Of a stretch of 64,000 nucleotides of DNA, positions 40,530 through 50,193 are shown piece by piece. Where the stretch lies: assembly GCF_000739455.1 (NCBI RefSeq), contig NZ_CP009211.1:881660-945659 (forward strand). Direction: 5' to 3'. The DNA comes from Corynebacterium imitans (lineage in GTDB: Bacteria; Actinomycetota; Actinomycetes; Mycobacteriales; Mycobacteriaceae). A program made the position numbers and the translations under genes. The notes beneath the pieces are model-generated. The model searched no databases. It worked only from the letters and a program-made list of their open reading frames with translations, and was not told the origin of the DNA. The first letter of the stretch is position 1; each line of letters starts with the position of its first letter.

Positions 40530-43500
40530 ATGTCTCGTTTTAGTCCCCTGAACTGGCCAGTTGTGCGCCAGATGCGAGACGGTGACCTTTTCGCCCGTGG
40601 TGAGAACACCGAATCGCACAAGAGTAAGACGATGCAGGGCCGGATTGAAGATGCGGACCGCGTCGTCAAAAGCGTCTGCCCGTACTGCGCCGTCGGCTGT
40701 GGCCAGCGCGTGTACGTCAAGGACGAGAAAGTCATCCAGATCGAGGGCGACCCGGATTCGCCCCACTCGCGCGGTCGCCTGTGTCCGAAGGGCGCGGCCT
40801 CCGAGCAGCTGGTCAACGCGCCCGGTCGCTTGACTGAGATCCTCTACCGCGCACCGGGTGCCACTGAGTGGCAGACTCTGGACCGCGACACCGCACTGGA
40901 CATGGTGACCGACCGTTTCCTGGAGGCGCGTAAGAACGGCTGGCAGGACTTTGACGAAGAGGGGCGCGCGCTGCGCCGCACCATGGGCATTGCTGGCCTG
41001 GGCGGTGCCGCGATGGACAACGAGGAAAACTACCTGATTAAGAAGCTGTGGACCGCTTCTGGCGCGGTGCAGATCGAGAATCAGGCCCGTATATGACACT
41101 CCTCCACGGTTCCCAGTTTGGGATCCTCGTTTGGACGCGGTGGCGCAACCCAGCCGCTGCAGGACATGGCCAATGCGGACTGCATTGTCATTCAAGGCTC
41201 GAACATGGCCGAGGCACACCCGGTCGGGTTCCAGTGGGTCATTGAAGCCAAGGCACGTGGTGCCCGGATCATCCACGTCGACCCGCGGTTTACGCGAACG
41301 TCGGCAGTGGCGCACAAGCACGTGCCGATCCGCGGCGGCAGCGATGTTGTGCTGCTGGGCGCAGTGATCAACTACGTGCTGCAGAATGACCTGTACTTCG
41401 AGGAGTACGTCAAGGCGTTCACCAACGCTTCGACGCTGATCAGCGAAGAATTCCAGGACACCGAGGACCTCGACGGGCTGTTCTCCGGCTACGACCCGGA
41501 GACCGGCGCTTACGACAACTCGACCTGGCAGCCGCAGAAGAACTGGGACGCGCAGGTCTCGTGGGACCACAAGACGGATCCCACGCTGCAGGACCCGAAC
41601 ACGGTCTTCCAGATCCTCAAGCGTCACTACTCGCGCTACACCCCTGAGGTGGTGGAGCAAGCCTGCGGTATTTCGCAGGAGGACTTCTACTACCTGGCGG
41701 ACTCCATCGTGGAAAACTCCGGGCGCGAGCGCACGACCTGCTTCGCCTACGCGCTGGGCTGGACGCAGCACACCATGGGTGCGCAGTTCATCCGCACGTG
41801 TGCGATCCTGCAGCTGCTCATGGGCAACGTGGGGCGACCGGGCTCCGGTATTATGGCGCTGCGTGGTCACGCCTCGATCCAGGGATCGACGGACGTGCCG
41901 ACGCTGTTCCACCTGCTGCCCGGCTACCTGCCGATGCCGCAGGCAACCGCGCAGACCTGGGACGAGTACCTGGCCGCGGTGTCCAAGCGCGACCAGAAGG
42001 GCTTCTGGCAGAAGGGTGACACCTACGCGGTCTCCCTGATGAAGACCTACTGGGGCGACGCTGCCACCGAGGAAAACAACTGGGGCATGGACCTTATGCC
42101 GCGCCTGACCGGCGCGCACTCGACGTACCACACGCTGCAGTTGATGGATCAGGGCCTGGTTGACGGCTACTTCGTCTTCGGCCAGAACCCCGCGGTGGCG
42201 CAGTCCAACGGACGCATGCAACGTATGGCGCTGTCCAAGCTGAAGTGGATGGTGGTGCGCGACTTCCAGGAGATCGAGACCGCGACGTTCTGGAAGGACT
42301 CCCCGGAGATCAAGTCCGGTGACCTGGTCACAGAGGAGATCGATACGGAGGTCTTCCTCTTCCCGGCCGCAAACCACGTGGAGAAGGCGGGCACGTTCAC
42401 GCAGACGCAGCGCATGCTGCAGTGGCGCTTCAAGGCGAAGGACGCCCCGGGCGATGCTGATAGTGATCTGCAGTTCTTCTACGAGCTCGGCAAGCGCATC
42501 AAGGAGCGCGTGAAGGACTCGACCGACCCACGCGACTTGCCGCTGCAGAAGATCACCTGGGACTACGACACCGACGAGCACGGCGAGATCGACCCCGAGT
42601 CGGTGCTGCGCGAGATCAACGGCTACTACCTGGAGGGCCCGCGCAAGGGCCAGCTGGTGGACAAGTTCGCTGATCTCAAGGCCGACGGTTCCACCTCCTC
42701 CGGCTGCTGGATCTACTGCGGAGTGTTCGCAGGCGATGTGAACCGTTCCGCCAACAAGCGCCCGAGCTCCGAGCAGGACGAGATGGCGCTGGACTGGGGC
42801 TGGGCGTGGCCGATGAACCGCCGCGTGCTGTACAACCGCGCCTCGGCCGACGAGGACGGCAAGCCGTGGTCGGAGCGCAAGAAGCTCGTCTGGTGGGACG
42901 AGGACGCGGAGAAGTGGCAGTCCAACGACGTCGTCGACTTCCCCGTGGACCGAGCGCCCGGCTTCAAGCCGGACCGCGACGCGGTCGGACCTGCGGCCCT
43001 GGCCGGCAACGATGCCTTCATCATGCAAAACGACGGCCGCGCGTGGCTGTTCGCGCCGACCGGCATGGTCGACGGCCCGATGCCGACACATTACGAGCCG
43101 CAGGAGTCGCCGTACCCGAACGTGTTGTACGCGCAGCAGCAGTCGCCGTCGCGCATCGTGATGCGTGGGGAAGACAACCTCTCGGCACCGAACTTCGGCG
43201 AGCCGGGTACGGAGGTCTACCCGTACATGCTCAACACCTACCGGTTGACTGAGATGTACACCTCGGGCGCGATGACGCGCACGCTGCCGTTCCTCGCGGA
43301 GCTGCAGCCGGAGCTATTCTGCGAGGTCTCGCCGGAGCTGGCGCGCCGCGTCGGGCTGGAAAACGGCGAATGGGCGACGATCATTTCGCCGCGCAACGCC
43401 ATCGAGGCCCGCGTGCTGGTCACCGAGCGCATCAAGACGCTCACGATCGGCGATGCCACCTTCGAGCAGATCGGTATGCCTTTCCACTACGGCCGCGGCG

Positions 43501-43799
43501 ATTACGCCGAGGTCTCCGGTGATGGGCCGAACGACCTGCTGGGCATCATGCTCGACCCGAACGTGAACATCCAGGCCTCTAAGGTCTCGGCGGTGGACAT
43601 CCGCCCGGGCCGTCGCCCGCGTGGCGCGGATCGCGTCGCGCTGGTGCGCGAGTACCAGAAGCGCGCAGGTTTGGATCAGGACACAGGGACAGTGCTTCAC
43701 GACGGGGCGTCGTCCGAAGCCATCCGCCAAGGCCAAGGCGAAACCTCGGCCGCGAAGGACGATCCCACCAAGGACAACATGTCGGACCAGGAAGGGTAG
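40530..43799 (+). CDS. fdhA: Formate dehydrogenase alpha subunit, selenoprotein (Sec189 at TGA)
   Basis: 1089 residues read through TGA 41094-41096; both halves are in the same frame and the family is continuous across the codon (VQIENQARI-Sec-HSSTVPSLGSSF, cf. the FDH pattern E.QAR.U.S.TV..L). N-terminal [4Fe-4S] CPYCAVGCGQ (about residues 49-58) plus RLCPKG; molybdopterin (bis-MGD) sites RGGATQPLQDMANADCIVIQ and QGSNMAEAHP; C-terminal dinucleotide-binding domain to the end. It oxidises formate to CO2. No Tat signal is visible, unlike FDH-N, suggesting a cytoplasmic or inward-facing site. The next genes encode its Fe-S and membrane subunits; the Sec machinery follows. A gene caller would split it at 41096. 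Confidence 0.93.
41094..41127 (+). promoter_or_regulatory. Sec codon and SECIS-like hairpin in fdhA
   Basis: TGA at 41094-41096, then from about 14 nt downstream a hairpin: GG (41108-41109) with CC (41125-41126), an unpaired T-T pair, TCCCA (41111-41115) with TGGGA (41119-41123), apical loop GTT. Position and shape fit the bacterial SECIS bound by SelB, including bulged U residues. Confidence 0.7.
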
Positions 43800-43805
43800 G
43801 GCCAG

Positions 43806-44816
43806 TTGCAGACAACAAACCGGATTACTGAATCGCCCGCCAACGTGGGCTATGACAGGGACAACCGCAAGGCGTTTTTCACCGATACTTCCATCTGTAT
43901 CGGCTGCAAAGCCTGCGAGGTGGCCTGCAAAGAGTGGAACCGCAACCCGCAGGACGGTGAGTACGCCCTGTCCGGCATGTCCTACGACAACACCGGTGCG
44001 CTGGGCGCGGACACCTGGCGCCACGTTGCGTTTATCGAGCAGAGCGAGGAGCAGATCGCGCAGGCGCGCGAGGAGGGCAAAAAGCTCGTCTCCCTCGGTA
44101 TGCCGAACATGCCGGGGGCGGAGGCGGAGGCACCTGAAGAATCGCAGACCAAGCTGCCGGACACCCCGGATTTCCGCTGGCTGATGTCCTCGGACGTGTG
44201 CAAGCACTGCACCAATGCCGGCTGCCTCGATGTGTGCCCGACCGGTGCGCTGTTCCGTACCGAGCACGGCACCGTCGTGGTGCAGGATGATGTGTGCAAC
44301 GGCTGCGGGACGTGCGTAGCAGGCTGCCCCTTCGGCGTGATCGAGCGCCGCTCCGACGGCGGGGTGCAAAAGCGCAACGAGCGCTTTAAGCAGGGCGAAG
44401 ATTTCACCGTCGGCGAGGTCGCGCCGATCAAGAACGTCGGCGTGGCGCAGAAGTGCACCATGTGCTTTGACCGGCAGCAAGTCGGGGAGGGGCCGGCGTG
44501 TGCGAAGACATGCCCGACCAACTCGATCCAGTACGGCACCTACACGGAGATGCTGGCTAGGGCGAAGGCGCGCGTGGCCGAACTCCACGCCCAGGGACTG
44601 ACCGAGGCTCGCCTCTACGGCGCGAACAGCGAGGACGGCGTCGGCGGCACCGGTTCGATCTTCCTGCTTCTCGACGCCCCCGAGGTCTACGGCCTCCCGC
44701 CAGACCCCGAGGTGCCCACCGCGAACCTGCCCGAGATGGCCAAGCGCGCCGTCGTCGCAGCAGCGGGCCTGGTTGGTGCCGCGGCAGCAGCATTCGTGAT
44801 TGGAGGCGGAAAGTAA
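43806..44816 (+). CDS. fdhB: Formate dehydrogenase iron-sulfur subunit
   Basis: 336 residues from TTG 43806, 6 bp after fdhA. Four ferredoxin-type clusters: CIGCKACEVACKEWN (about residues 33-47), CKHCTNAGCLDVCPTGALF, CNGCGTCVAGCPFGVI, and CTMCFDRQQVGEGPACAKTC PTNSI. These relay electrons from the alpha subunit to the membrane subunit. The C-terminus has one hydrophobic helix (VVAAAGLVGAAAAAFVIGGG), possibly a membrane anchor. The stop abuts the start of the next gene. An antisense ORF here is a shadow. Confidence 0.9.
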   Translation: MQTTNRITESPANVGYDRDNRKAFFTDTSICIGCKACEVACKEWNRNPQDGEYALSGMSYDNTGALGADTWRHVAFIEQSEEQIAQAREEGKKLVSLGMPNMPGAEAEAPEESQTKLPDTPDFRWLMSSDVCKHCTNAGCLDVCPTGALFRTEHGTVVVQDDVCNGCGTCVAGCPFGVIERRSDGGVQKRNERFKQGEDFTVGEVAPIKNVGVAQKCTMCFDRQQVGEGPACAKTCPTNSIQYGTYTEMLARAKARVAELHAQGLTEARLYGANSEDGVGGTGSIFLLLDAPEVYGLPPDPEVPTANLPEMAKRAVVAAAGLVGAAAAAFVIGGGK

Positions 44817-45905
44817 ATGGCAGACTTCGACGCATTCCGACCGCCGGAAGCCCCCCGCGGCCCGCGCCGCAAGGACAGGAAGGGCCCGCGCGGTAAGAAG
44901 CAGCGCCGCGGCGAGGAGCTGATGGTGCCGCGCGCGGAGTTCGCGCAGTACGACTCCTACTACGGCCGCCCGATCGTGAAGTTCCCGCCCTGGGAGTGGC
45001 CGATTGGCGTGTACCTTTTCCTCGGCGGCGTCGCGGGTGGTTCCTCGCTGCTCGCCGTCGGAGCGGGCGCGACCGGCAACCGCGAGTTGCAGCGCAACAC
45101 CCGGCTCACGGCAGCCGTTGCCGCGGCTGTCGGCTCCGGCTGCCTCGTGTTGGACCTGGGCCGACCGGAGCGCCTTTTGAACATGTTCCGCGTGTTCAAG
45201 CTCTCCTCGCCGATGTCTGTTGGGTCCTGGATCCTCGGCTCCTTCTCCAGCGCGGCGGTGACTGCCGCAGCTGCGGAGGCAGACACCTTAACCGGTGAGC
45301 GCATCCCGCTGCCGGCACCCGCGCGCAAGGCACTGCACGCGCTGGCCACCCCGATGGGCGTGTTCTCCGGGCTCATGGGTGCGCCGCTGGCCGTTTACAC
45401 CGCGGTGCTGCTCGGCAATACCTCGGTGCCGATGTGGCAAGGCGCGCACAAGCAGCTGCCCAGCTTGTTTGTGTCTTCGGCTGCGTGCGCGTCCGCGGGC
45501 GTGGCGCTGGTGACCACCTCGACCGCCAACAACGGCCCGGCCCGGGTGTTGGCGGGGGCGGGCGCGGTGGCGGACGTCGTGGCGTCGAAAAGCGTGGAGC
45601 GCGCTCTCGACGATCCGCTGCCGGAAACGATGCAGGAGGGCAAGGCTGGCCGCATGCTCAAGGCAGCCGAGGCGCTCGTCGTCGCCGGTGGTATCGGCGC
45701 TGTTTTGGGCGGCAAGAACCGCGTCATCGCGGGGCTAAGCGGTGCGGCGCTGGCCACCGCTTCCTGCCTGACGCGCTTCGGCATCATCGCTGCGGGCAAG
45801 CGCTCCACCGAGGACCCGAAGTACGTGGTCGAGCCGCAGCGCAACCGCTTGCGCGCCCGCCAGGAGGCCGGCCAGGTCGGCGACTCGATCACGACCGCGC
45901 GCTAG
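44817..45905 (+). CDS. NrfD/PsrC-type membrane subunit of formate dehydrogenase
   Basis: 362 residues. A basic N-terminal tail (RRKDRKGPRGKKQRRG) then PPWEWPIGVYLFLGGVAGGS (the NrfD start motif W..p...Y.FlGG.aGG), CLVLDLGRPERLLNMFRVFK (DLGRPER), SPMSVGSWILGSF. About eight to nine membrane helices. Such subunits pass electrons from the Fe-S chain to menaquinone and may couple this to proton movement. The basic leader is not usual in the family. Ends with a 4-bp overlap with the convergent selD. Confidence 0.87.
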   Translation: MADFDAFRPPEAPRGPRRKDRKGPRGKKQRRGEELMVPRAEFAQYDSYYGRPIVKFPPWEWPIGVYLFLGGVAGGSSLLAVGAGATGNRELQRNTRLTAAVAAAVGSGCLVLDLGRPERLLNMFRVFKLSSPMSVGSWILGSFSSAAVTAAAAEADTLTGERIPLPAPARKALHALATPMGVFSGLMGAPLAVYTAVLLGNTSVPMWQGAHKQLPSLFVSSAACASAGVALVTTSTANNGPARVLAGAGAVADVVASKSVERALDDPLPETMQEGKAGRMLKAAEALVVAGGIGAVLGGKNRVIAGLSGAALATASCLTRFGIIAAGKRSTEDPKYVVEPQRNRLRARQEAGQVGDSITTAR

Positions 45906-46894
45906 CGCACCCGCACCCGCCCGGTGCCCTCGGTGGTCTCGCCGATGACGGGGTAGCCGGGCACCTCGCCGATGACCAGCAGGCCGCCGGAGGTCTGCGC
46001 GTCGGCGAGCAGCAGGAGGTCGTCGTCTCCCACACCGTCCGCGTCGACGTGCGGGCGCACCCAGTCGAGGTTGCGCTGCGAGCCGCCGGGGATGAAGCCT
46101 TTGTCGAGGGTGTCGCGCGCGCCGTCGATAAGCGGGACCTTCGTGTGGTCAATCACCGCGTCGATGCCGGAGGCGCGCGCCATCTTGAACAGGTGGCCGA
46201 GCAGCCCGAAGCCGGTGACGTCGGTCGCCGCGCGCACGCCCGCCTCGACAGCGGCCCGCGAGGCGTCGCGGTTGAGCGTGGTCATCACCTCGACTGCCTG
46301 CTCGAACCACTCGCCGGTGGCCTTGTGGCGGTTGTTCAAAAGACCCGAGCCGATCGGCTTGGTCAGCGTGATTGGCAGGCCGGGGGCGGCCGCATCGTTG
46401 CGCATCAGGCGGGCCGGGTCAATCGTGCCGGTGGCCGCCATGCCGTAGATCGGTTCGGGCGCGGAAATGGAGTGGCCGCCGGTCACCGAGATGCCGGCCG
46501 CGCTCGCGCCGTCGAGCCCGCCGTGCAGCACCTCGCGGATGAGTTCCTGCGGCAGCACATCGCGTGGCCACCCGAGCAGGTTGATGGCGGTAATCGGGGT
46601 GCCGCCCATCGCGTAGACGTCCGAAAGCGCGTTGACGGCGGCGATCTTGCCCCACGTGTACGCGTCGTCCACCACCGGGGTGAAGAAGTCGGCGGTGGAA
46701 ATCACAGCGAGGTCCTCGCGCACGCGGATGGCGGAGGCATCATCGCCGTCGTCCAGGCCGACGATCACGTTTGGGTCGTTCACACCGACCAGGCCCTTAA
46801 CGGCGTCCTCGAGTTCGCCGGGCGGGATCTTGCAGGCGCAGCCCCCGCCGACAGCAAACTGGGTGAGACGGATTTCTGGGTTCGTAGTGCTCAT
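45902..46894 (-). CDS. selD: Selenophosphate synthetase (Cys form)
   Basis: 330 residues from ATG 46894. Makes selenophosphate, the Se donor for Sec-tRNA, from selenide and ATP. GGGCACKIPP (about residues 17-26) has Cys where some SelD proteins have Sec, plus the essential Lys; DDASAIRVREDLAVISTADF is the ATP/Mg site; VTGFGLLGHLFKMARAS and CAVGGG-like Gly-rich segments fit the family. ADAQTSGGLL near the C-terminus is a conserved mark. It is transcribed away from tRNA-Sec, 24 bp apart, and convergent with the FDH membrane gene. Confidence 0.93.
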   Translation of the reverse strand: MSTTNPEIRLTQFAVGGGCACKIPPGELEDAVKGLVGVNDPNVIVGLDDGDDASAIRVREDLAVISTADFFTPVVDDAYTWGKIAAVNALSDVYAMGGTPITAINLLGWPRDVLPQELIREVLHGGLDGASAAGISVTGGHSISAPEPIYGMAATGTIDPARLMRNDAAAPGLPITLTKPIGSGLLNNRHKATGEWFEQAVEVMTTLNRDASRAAVEAGVRAATDVTGFGLLGHLFKMARASGIDAVIDHTKVPLIDGARDTLDKGFIPGGSQRNLDWVRPHVDADGVGDDDLLLLADAQTSGGLLVIGEVPGYPVIGETTEGTGRVRVR

Positions 46895-46918
46895 GGGGCC
46901 TATGGTAGCGTTTTGCGC

Positions 46919-47013
46919 GGAGGCGTACGCGTCCTGGTGGGCGCCCCAGTCTTCAAAACTGGTGAGGCCGAGTAGCTCGGTCTGGCAGGTTCGATTCCTG
47001 TCCGTCTCCGCCA
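46919..47013 (+). tRNA. selC: tRNA-Sec (anticodon TCA)
   Basis: 95 nt ending in encoded CCA. Acceptor GGAGGCG/CGTCTCC with discriminator G; a 6-bp D-stem with a 4-nt loop (GCGTCC-TGGT-GGGCGC), the signature of selenocysteine tRNA; anticodon arm CCAGT-CTTCAAA-ACTGG with TCA; long variable arm GCCGAG-TAG-CTCGGT; T-arm GCAGG-TTCGATT-CCTGT. The eighth acceptor pair (T-C) is mismatched. It lies between selD and selA and reads UGA in fdhA. Confidence 0.95.
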
Positions 47014-47038
47014 CGCGCTTTTTAGGGAGGACACGAGT

Positions 47039-48331
47039 TTGAGCGATCCGCGCCGCAACATCCCAGGTACCGATACTTTGCTTGCGCTCGTGCCCGCGTC
47101 CCCGCTCGCCCCGCACGCGCTGAAGGCTTGTGCACACGAGGTGCAGGCTGCTTGTCGACGCGGCGAGCTCCACCCCGACGATGCCGCCGAACACTTCCTG
47201 AGCCTGATCAACGCCGGCGCGACCACGCTCACACCCGTCTTGAACGCCACTGGCGTGGTGGTGCACACCAACGTCGGTCGCGCAGCGCTCGGCGAGCTTG
47301 CGGTCGACGCGCTGGTTCATGCTGCGGGCTACGTGGACGTGGAGATGGACCTAGAAAACGGGGTGCGCTCACGCGATAGGGGTGCCGGCGCGCGCGAGGC
47401 GCTTTTGGCGGCCTGCCCTGCGGCCGAGGACGCGCTGGTGGTAAACAACGGCGCGAGCGCGTTGCTGCTGGCCACAGCCGCGCTCGCCGAGCACGGTTCG
47501 GTGGCTATCTCGCGCGGCGAGCTCATCGAGATCGGCGCCGGTTTCCGGCTGCCCGAGCTCATCGAGTCCGCTCACGTGAAGCTGGTGGAGGTCGGCGCGA
47601 CCAACCGCACACACCCGCACGACTACGAGCGGGCCGCTAGTGATCCGTCGTTACGCGCGATCCTGAAGGTGCACCCCTCGAACTACCGCGTCCACGGCTT
47701 TACCGCCGAGGCGAGCGTCGCGCAGCTGCGCCAGATCGCGGATGCGCACGACCTGTCGCTGATCGTGGACACCGGCTCCGGCCTCCTGCGCCCGGACCCC
47801 GCACTGCCGGACGAGCCGGACGCGACAACCGCACTTGCCCACGGCGCCGACATCGTCCTGTTCTCCGGCGACAAGCTGCTCGGCGGGCCGCAGGCGGGCG
47901 TCATTTTGGGCCGCGCGGAGGCCGTGGCGAAGTTGCGGCGGCATCCGCTGGCGAGGGCGGTGCGCGTCGATAAGCTGCGCCTGGCCGCGCTCGAGGCGAC
48001 GGTGCGGGCGGCGGAAACACCGACCTCGGCCGCGCTGCACGCGGACCCCGACACGCTGCGGGCGCGCACACAAGCGCTGGCCGAGCGTGTGGGCGCGCCC
48101 GTGGTTGGGCACGACGGGCGCGTCGGCGGCGGGGGAGCGCCCGGCGTGCCGCTGCCTGGGTACGCGGTCGCGCTCGATCCTGTACTTGCTGCCCCCTTGC
48201 GCAGGCGACGGCCGGCGGTGCTCGGGCGCGTCCACGACGGGCAGCTCCTGTTGGACCTGCGGTGTGTGCCCCCGCACCGCGACGAGGAAATCGCGCAGGC
48301 CGTACTCGAGTGCGCGGAGGGGGAGCGCTAA
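47039..48331 (+). CDS. selA: L-seryl-tRNA(Sec) selenium transferase
   Basis: 430 residues from TTG 47039, with GGGAGGA 8 nt upstream and only 25 bp after the tRNA-Sec 3' end. A PLP enzyme that converts seryl-tRNA(Sec) to selenocysteinyl-tRNA(Sec). Seen: NATGVVVHTNVGRAAL (about 65-80), the PLP-lysine segment LFSGDKLLGGPQAG (Lys near residue 280), and ILKVHPSNYRVHGFT. The C-terminal part is typical of full-length bacterial SelA. The stop overlaps the selB start (TAATG). Confidence 0.94.
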   Translation: MSDPRRNIPGTDTLLALVPASPLAPHALKACAHEVQAACRRGELHPDDAAEHFLSLINAGATTLTPVLNATGVVVHTNVGRAALGELAVDALVHAAGYVDVEMDLENGVRSRDRGAGAREALLAACPAAEDALVVNNGASALLLATAALAEHGSVAISRGELIEIGAGFRLPELIESAHVKLVEVGATNRTHPHDYERAASDPSLRAILKVHPSNYRVHGFTAEASVAQLRQIADAHDLSLIVDTGSGLLRPDPALPDEPDATTALAHGADIVLFSGDKLLGGPQAGVILGRAEAVAKLRRHPLARAVRVDKLRLAALEATVRAAETPTSAALHADPDTLRARTQALAERVGAPVVGHDGRVGGGGAPGVPLPGYAVALDPVLAAPLRRRRPAVLGRVHDGQLLLDLRCVPPHRDEEIAQAVLECAEGER

Positions 48332-50085
48332 TGCCGTACGTCATCGCCACTGCGGGCCACGTTGACCACGGAAAATCCACCCTGGTCAAGGCACTCACCG
48401 GGATGGAGCCTGACCGCTGGGAGGAGGAGCAGCAGCGCGGGCTGACCATCGACCTGGGCTTCGTGTGGGCGAAGCTGGATACGTTGGACGTCGCGTTTGT
48501 CGACGTGCCGGGCCACGAGCGCTTCATCGCCAACATGCTCGCCGGCGTCGGCCCAGCGCCCGCCGTCCTTTTTGTTGTCGCGGCCGACGAGGGCTGGATG
48601 GCCCAGTCGCGCGACCACGCGGCGGCGATCAACGCCTTCGGCATCTCCAACGTGGTCATCGCGATGACCCGCGCGGACCGCGCCGACGCGCAGCGCAGGG
48701 ATGAAGTGCGCGCCGAAATCGGCCGGGAGGTCGCGGGCACCACGCTCGCAGGCGCGCCGATCGTCGAGGTTTCCGCGCACACCGGCGAGGGCGTCGATTC
48801 ACTCGTCGCCGCCTGCGTGGAGATGCTGCGCGCGGCACCTTTACCTGATCCCGCCGCGCGCGTGCGTTTTTGGGTCGACCGCGCTTTCAGCGTCAAGGGC
48901 GCGGGCACGGTGGTCACCGGCACGCTGACCGCGGGCACTATCCGCCCCGGCGACACGCTGCGACTCGGCTCACGCGACGTGAAAGTCCGCAGCATCCAAT
49001 CCGAGGACGCACCCGTCGACGCCGCCCGTCCCGCCATGCGCGCCGCACTCAACCTGCGCGACATCAGCGCCGAGGAGGTGCGCCGCGGCGACGCGCTGTG
49101 CACCCCCGAGGCGTGGGAGCACACTTCGCTTCTCGACGCCCACGTCACCACCGGCACACCCGCCACCGCACTCCCACACGAAGTCCACGCCCACCTCGGC
49201 ACCGCCCAGGTCACGGCGAAGATCCGCCCCTTCGGCGAGGACTACCTGCGCCTTATTTTGGAGCGCCCGCTACCGGTCACGCTCGGCGATACGCTCGCCC
49301 TGCGCGCCCCCGGTGCCCAGCACATCCTCGCCGGTGTGCGCGCCGTGGACGTCGACCCGCCCGAACTGCCGCGCCGCGGCGACGGACGCCGCCGCGCTGC
49401 AGAATTGCCGACACTTCCCAACCTCTCCCACGAGATCGCCCGCCGCGTCGCGGTCACGCCTGCGCACCTGGCCCGCCTCGGCTTTCTGGTGCCAGGGGAG
49501 CCGCCGCAGGGCACCATCGAGTTCGCCGGCTACTGGATCCGCGCCACCCAAGTCATGGAGTGGAAGCGCGCACTTTTGGACGCGGTCGCGCAGCACACGC
49601 GCCGCGATCCGCTCTCGGCGGGGCTCACCGCGGGCGCGGCCGTGGACAAGCTCGGCCTGCCGGATCCGAAGCTGCTGCCGCTTGTCGCCGCCGCAGCGAA
49701 GCTCACGCTTGCCGACGGCCTGCTCACCACCAGTGCCGCCATCGCCCCCGGCATCGCATCGCTAGAAGCGCACCTGCGCCGCGCTCCCTTCCAGGCGCCC
49801 GAGGCGGCTGATCTCGAGCGCTGGGAGCTCGGCGCGAAGGAGCTCGCCGCGGCAGAGCGCGCCGGCCGCATCATCCGGCTCGGCGCGAACCGGGACATCG
49901 TGCTGCTTGCCGACGCCCCCACCCACGCCACCGAACGCTTGCGCCCCCTCGACGCGCCGTTTACCGCTTCCCAGGCGCGCAAGGCGTGGGACACGACGCG
50001 CCGCGTGGCTATTCCGCTGCTCGAGTATCTCGACGCGGCAGGGGTGACCCGCCGCGTCGACGGCACCGCGCGAGTTTTGCGATAA
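48331..50085 (+). CDS. selB: Selenocysteine-specific elongation factor SelB
   Basis: 584 residues. GTP-binding motifs: AGHVDHGKSTLV (G1, residues 8-19), the DVPGHERFI (G3) segment, TRAD (G4). Domains I-III are EF-Tu-like (to about residue 340), followed by the winged-helix repeats that bind SECIS RNA (about 370-584; domain IV ends LLEYLDAAGVTRRVDGTARV). Brings Sec-tRNA to UGA codons that carry a SECIS. Coupled to selA by a one-base overlap; last gene of the sel operon. Confidence 0.94.
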   Translation: MPYVIATAGHVDHGKSTLVKALTGMEPDRWEEEQQRGLTIDLGFVWAKLDTLDVAFVDVPGHERFIANMLAGVGPAPAVLFVVAADEGWMAQSRDHAAAINAFGISNVVIAMTRADRADAQRRDEVRAEIGREVAGTTLAGAPIVEVSAHTGEGVDSLVAACVEMLRAAPLPDPAARVRFWVDRAFSVKGAGTVVTGTLTAGTIRPGDTLRLGSRDVKVRSIQSEDAPVDAARPAMRAALNLRDISAEEVRRGDALCTPEAWEHTSLLDAHVTTGTPATALPHEVHAHLGTAQVTAKIRPFGEDYLRLILERPLPVTLGDTLALRAPGAQHILAGVRAVDVDPPELPRRGDGRRRAAELPTLPNLSHEIARRVAVTPAHLARLGFLVPGEPPQGTIEFAGYWIRATQVMEWKRALLDAVAQHTRRDPLSAGLTAGAAVDKLGLPDPKLLPLVAAAAKLTLADGLLTTSAAIAPGIASLEAHLRRAPFQAPEAADLERWELGAKELAAAERAGRIIRLGANRDIVLLADAPTHATERLRPLDAPFTASQARKAWDTTRRVAIPLLEYLDAAGVTRRVDGTARVLR

Positions 50086-50193
50086 CCCTTATTAGACGCA
50101 CGTTTTGGGGCTTCGGTTCCCTTTTGGGGCGAAAGTGGAATACTTCTCACAATTGGTTGTTTGTGCTGGTCGTGGGTGTTTATTGTGGGTGGT

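Noticed and set aside
40422..43091. An 889-codon ORF antisense to fdhA
   Set aside because: Typical mirror ORF of a high-GC gene; composition is Val/Leu/Arg/His-rich without any domain, and the plus strand is clearly formate dehydrogenase.
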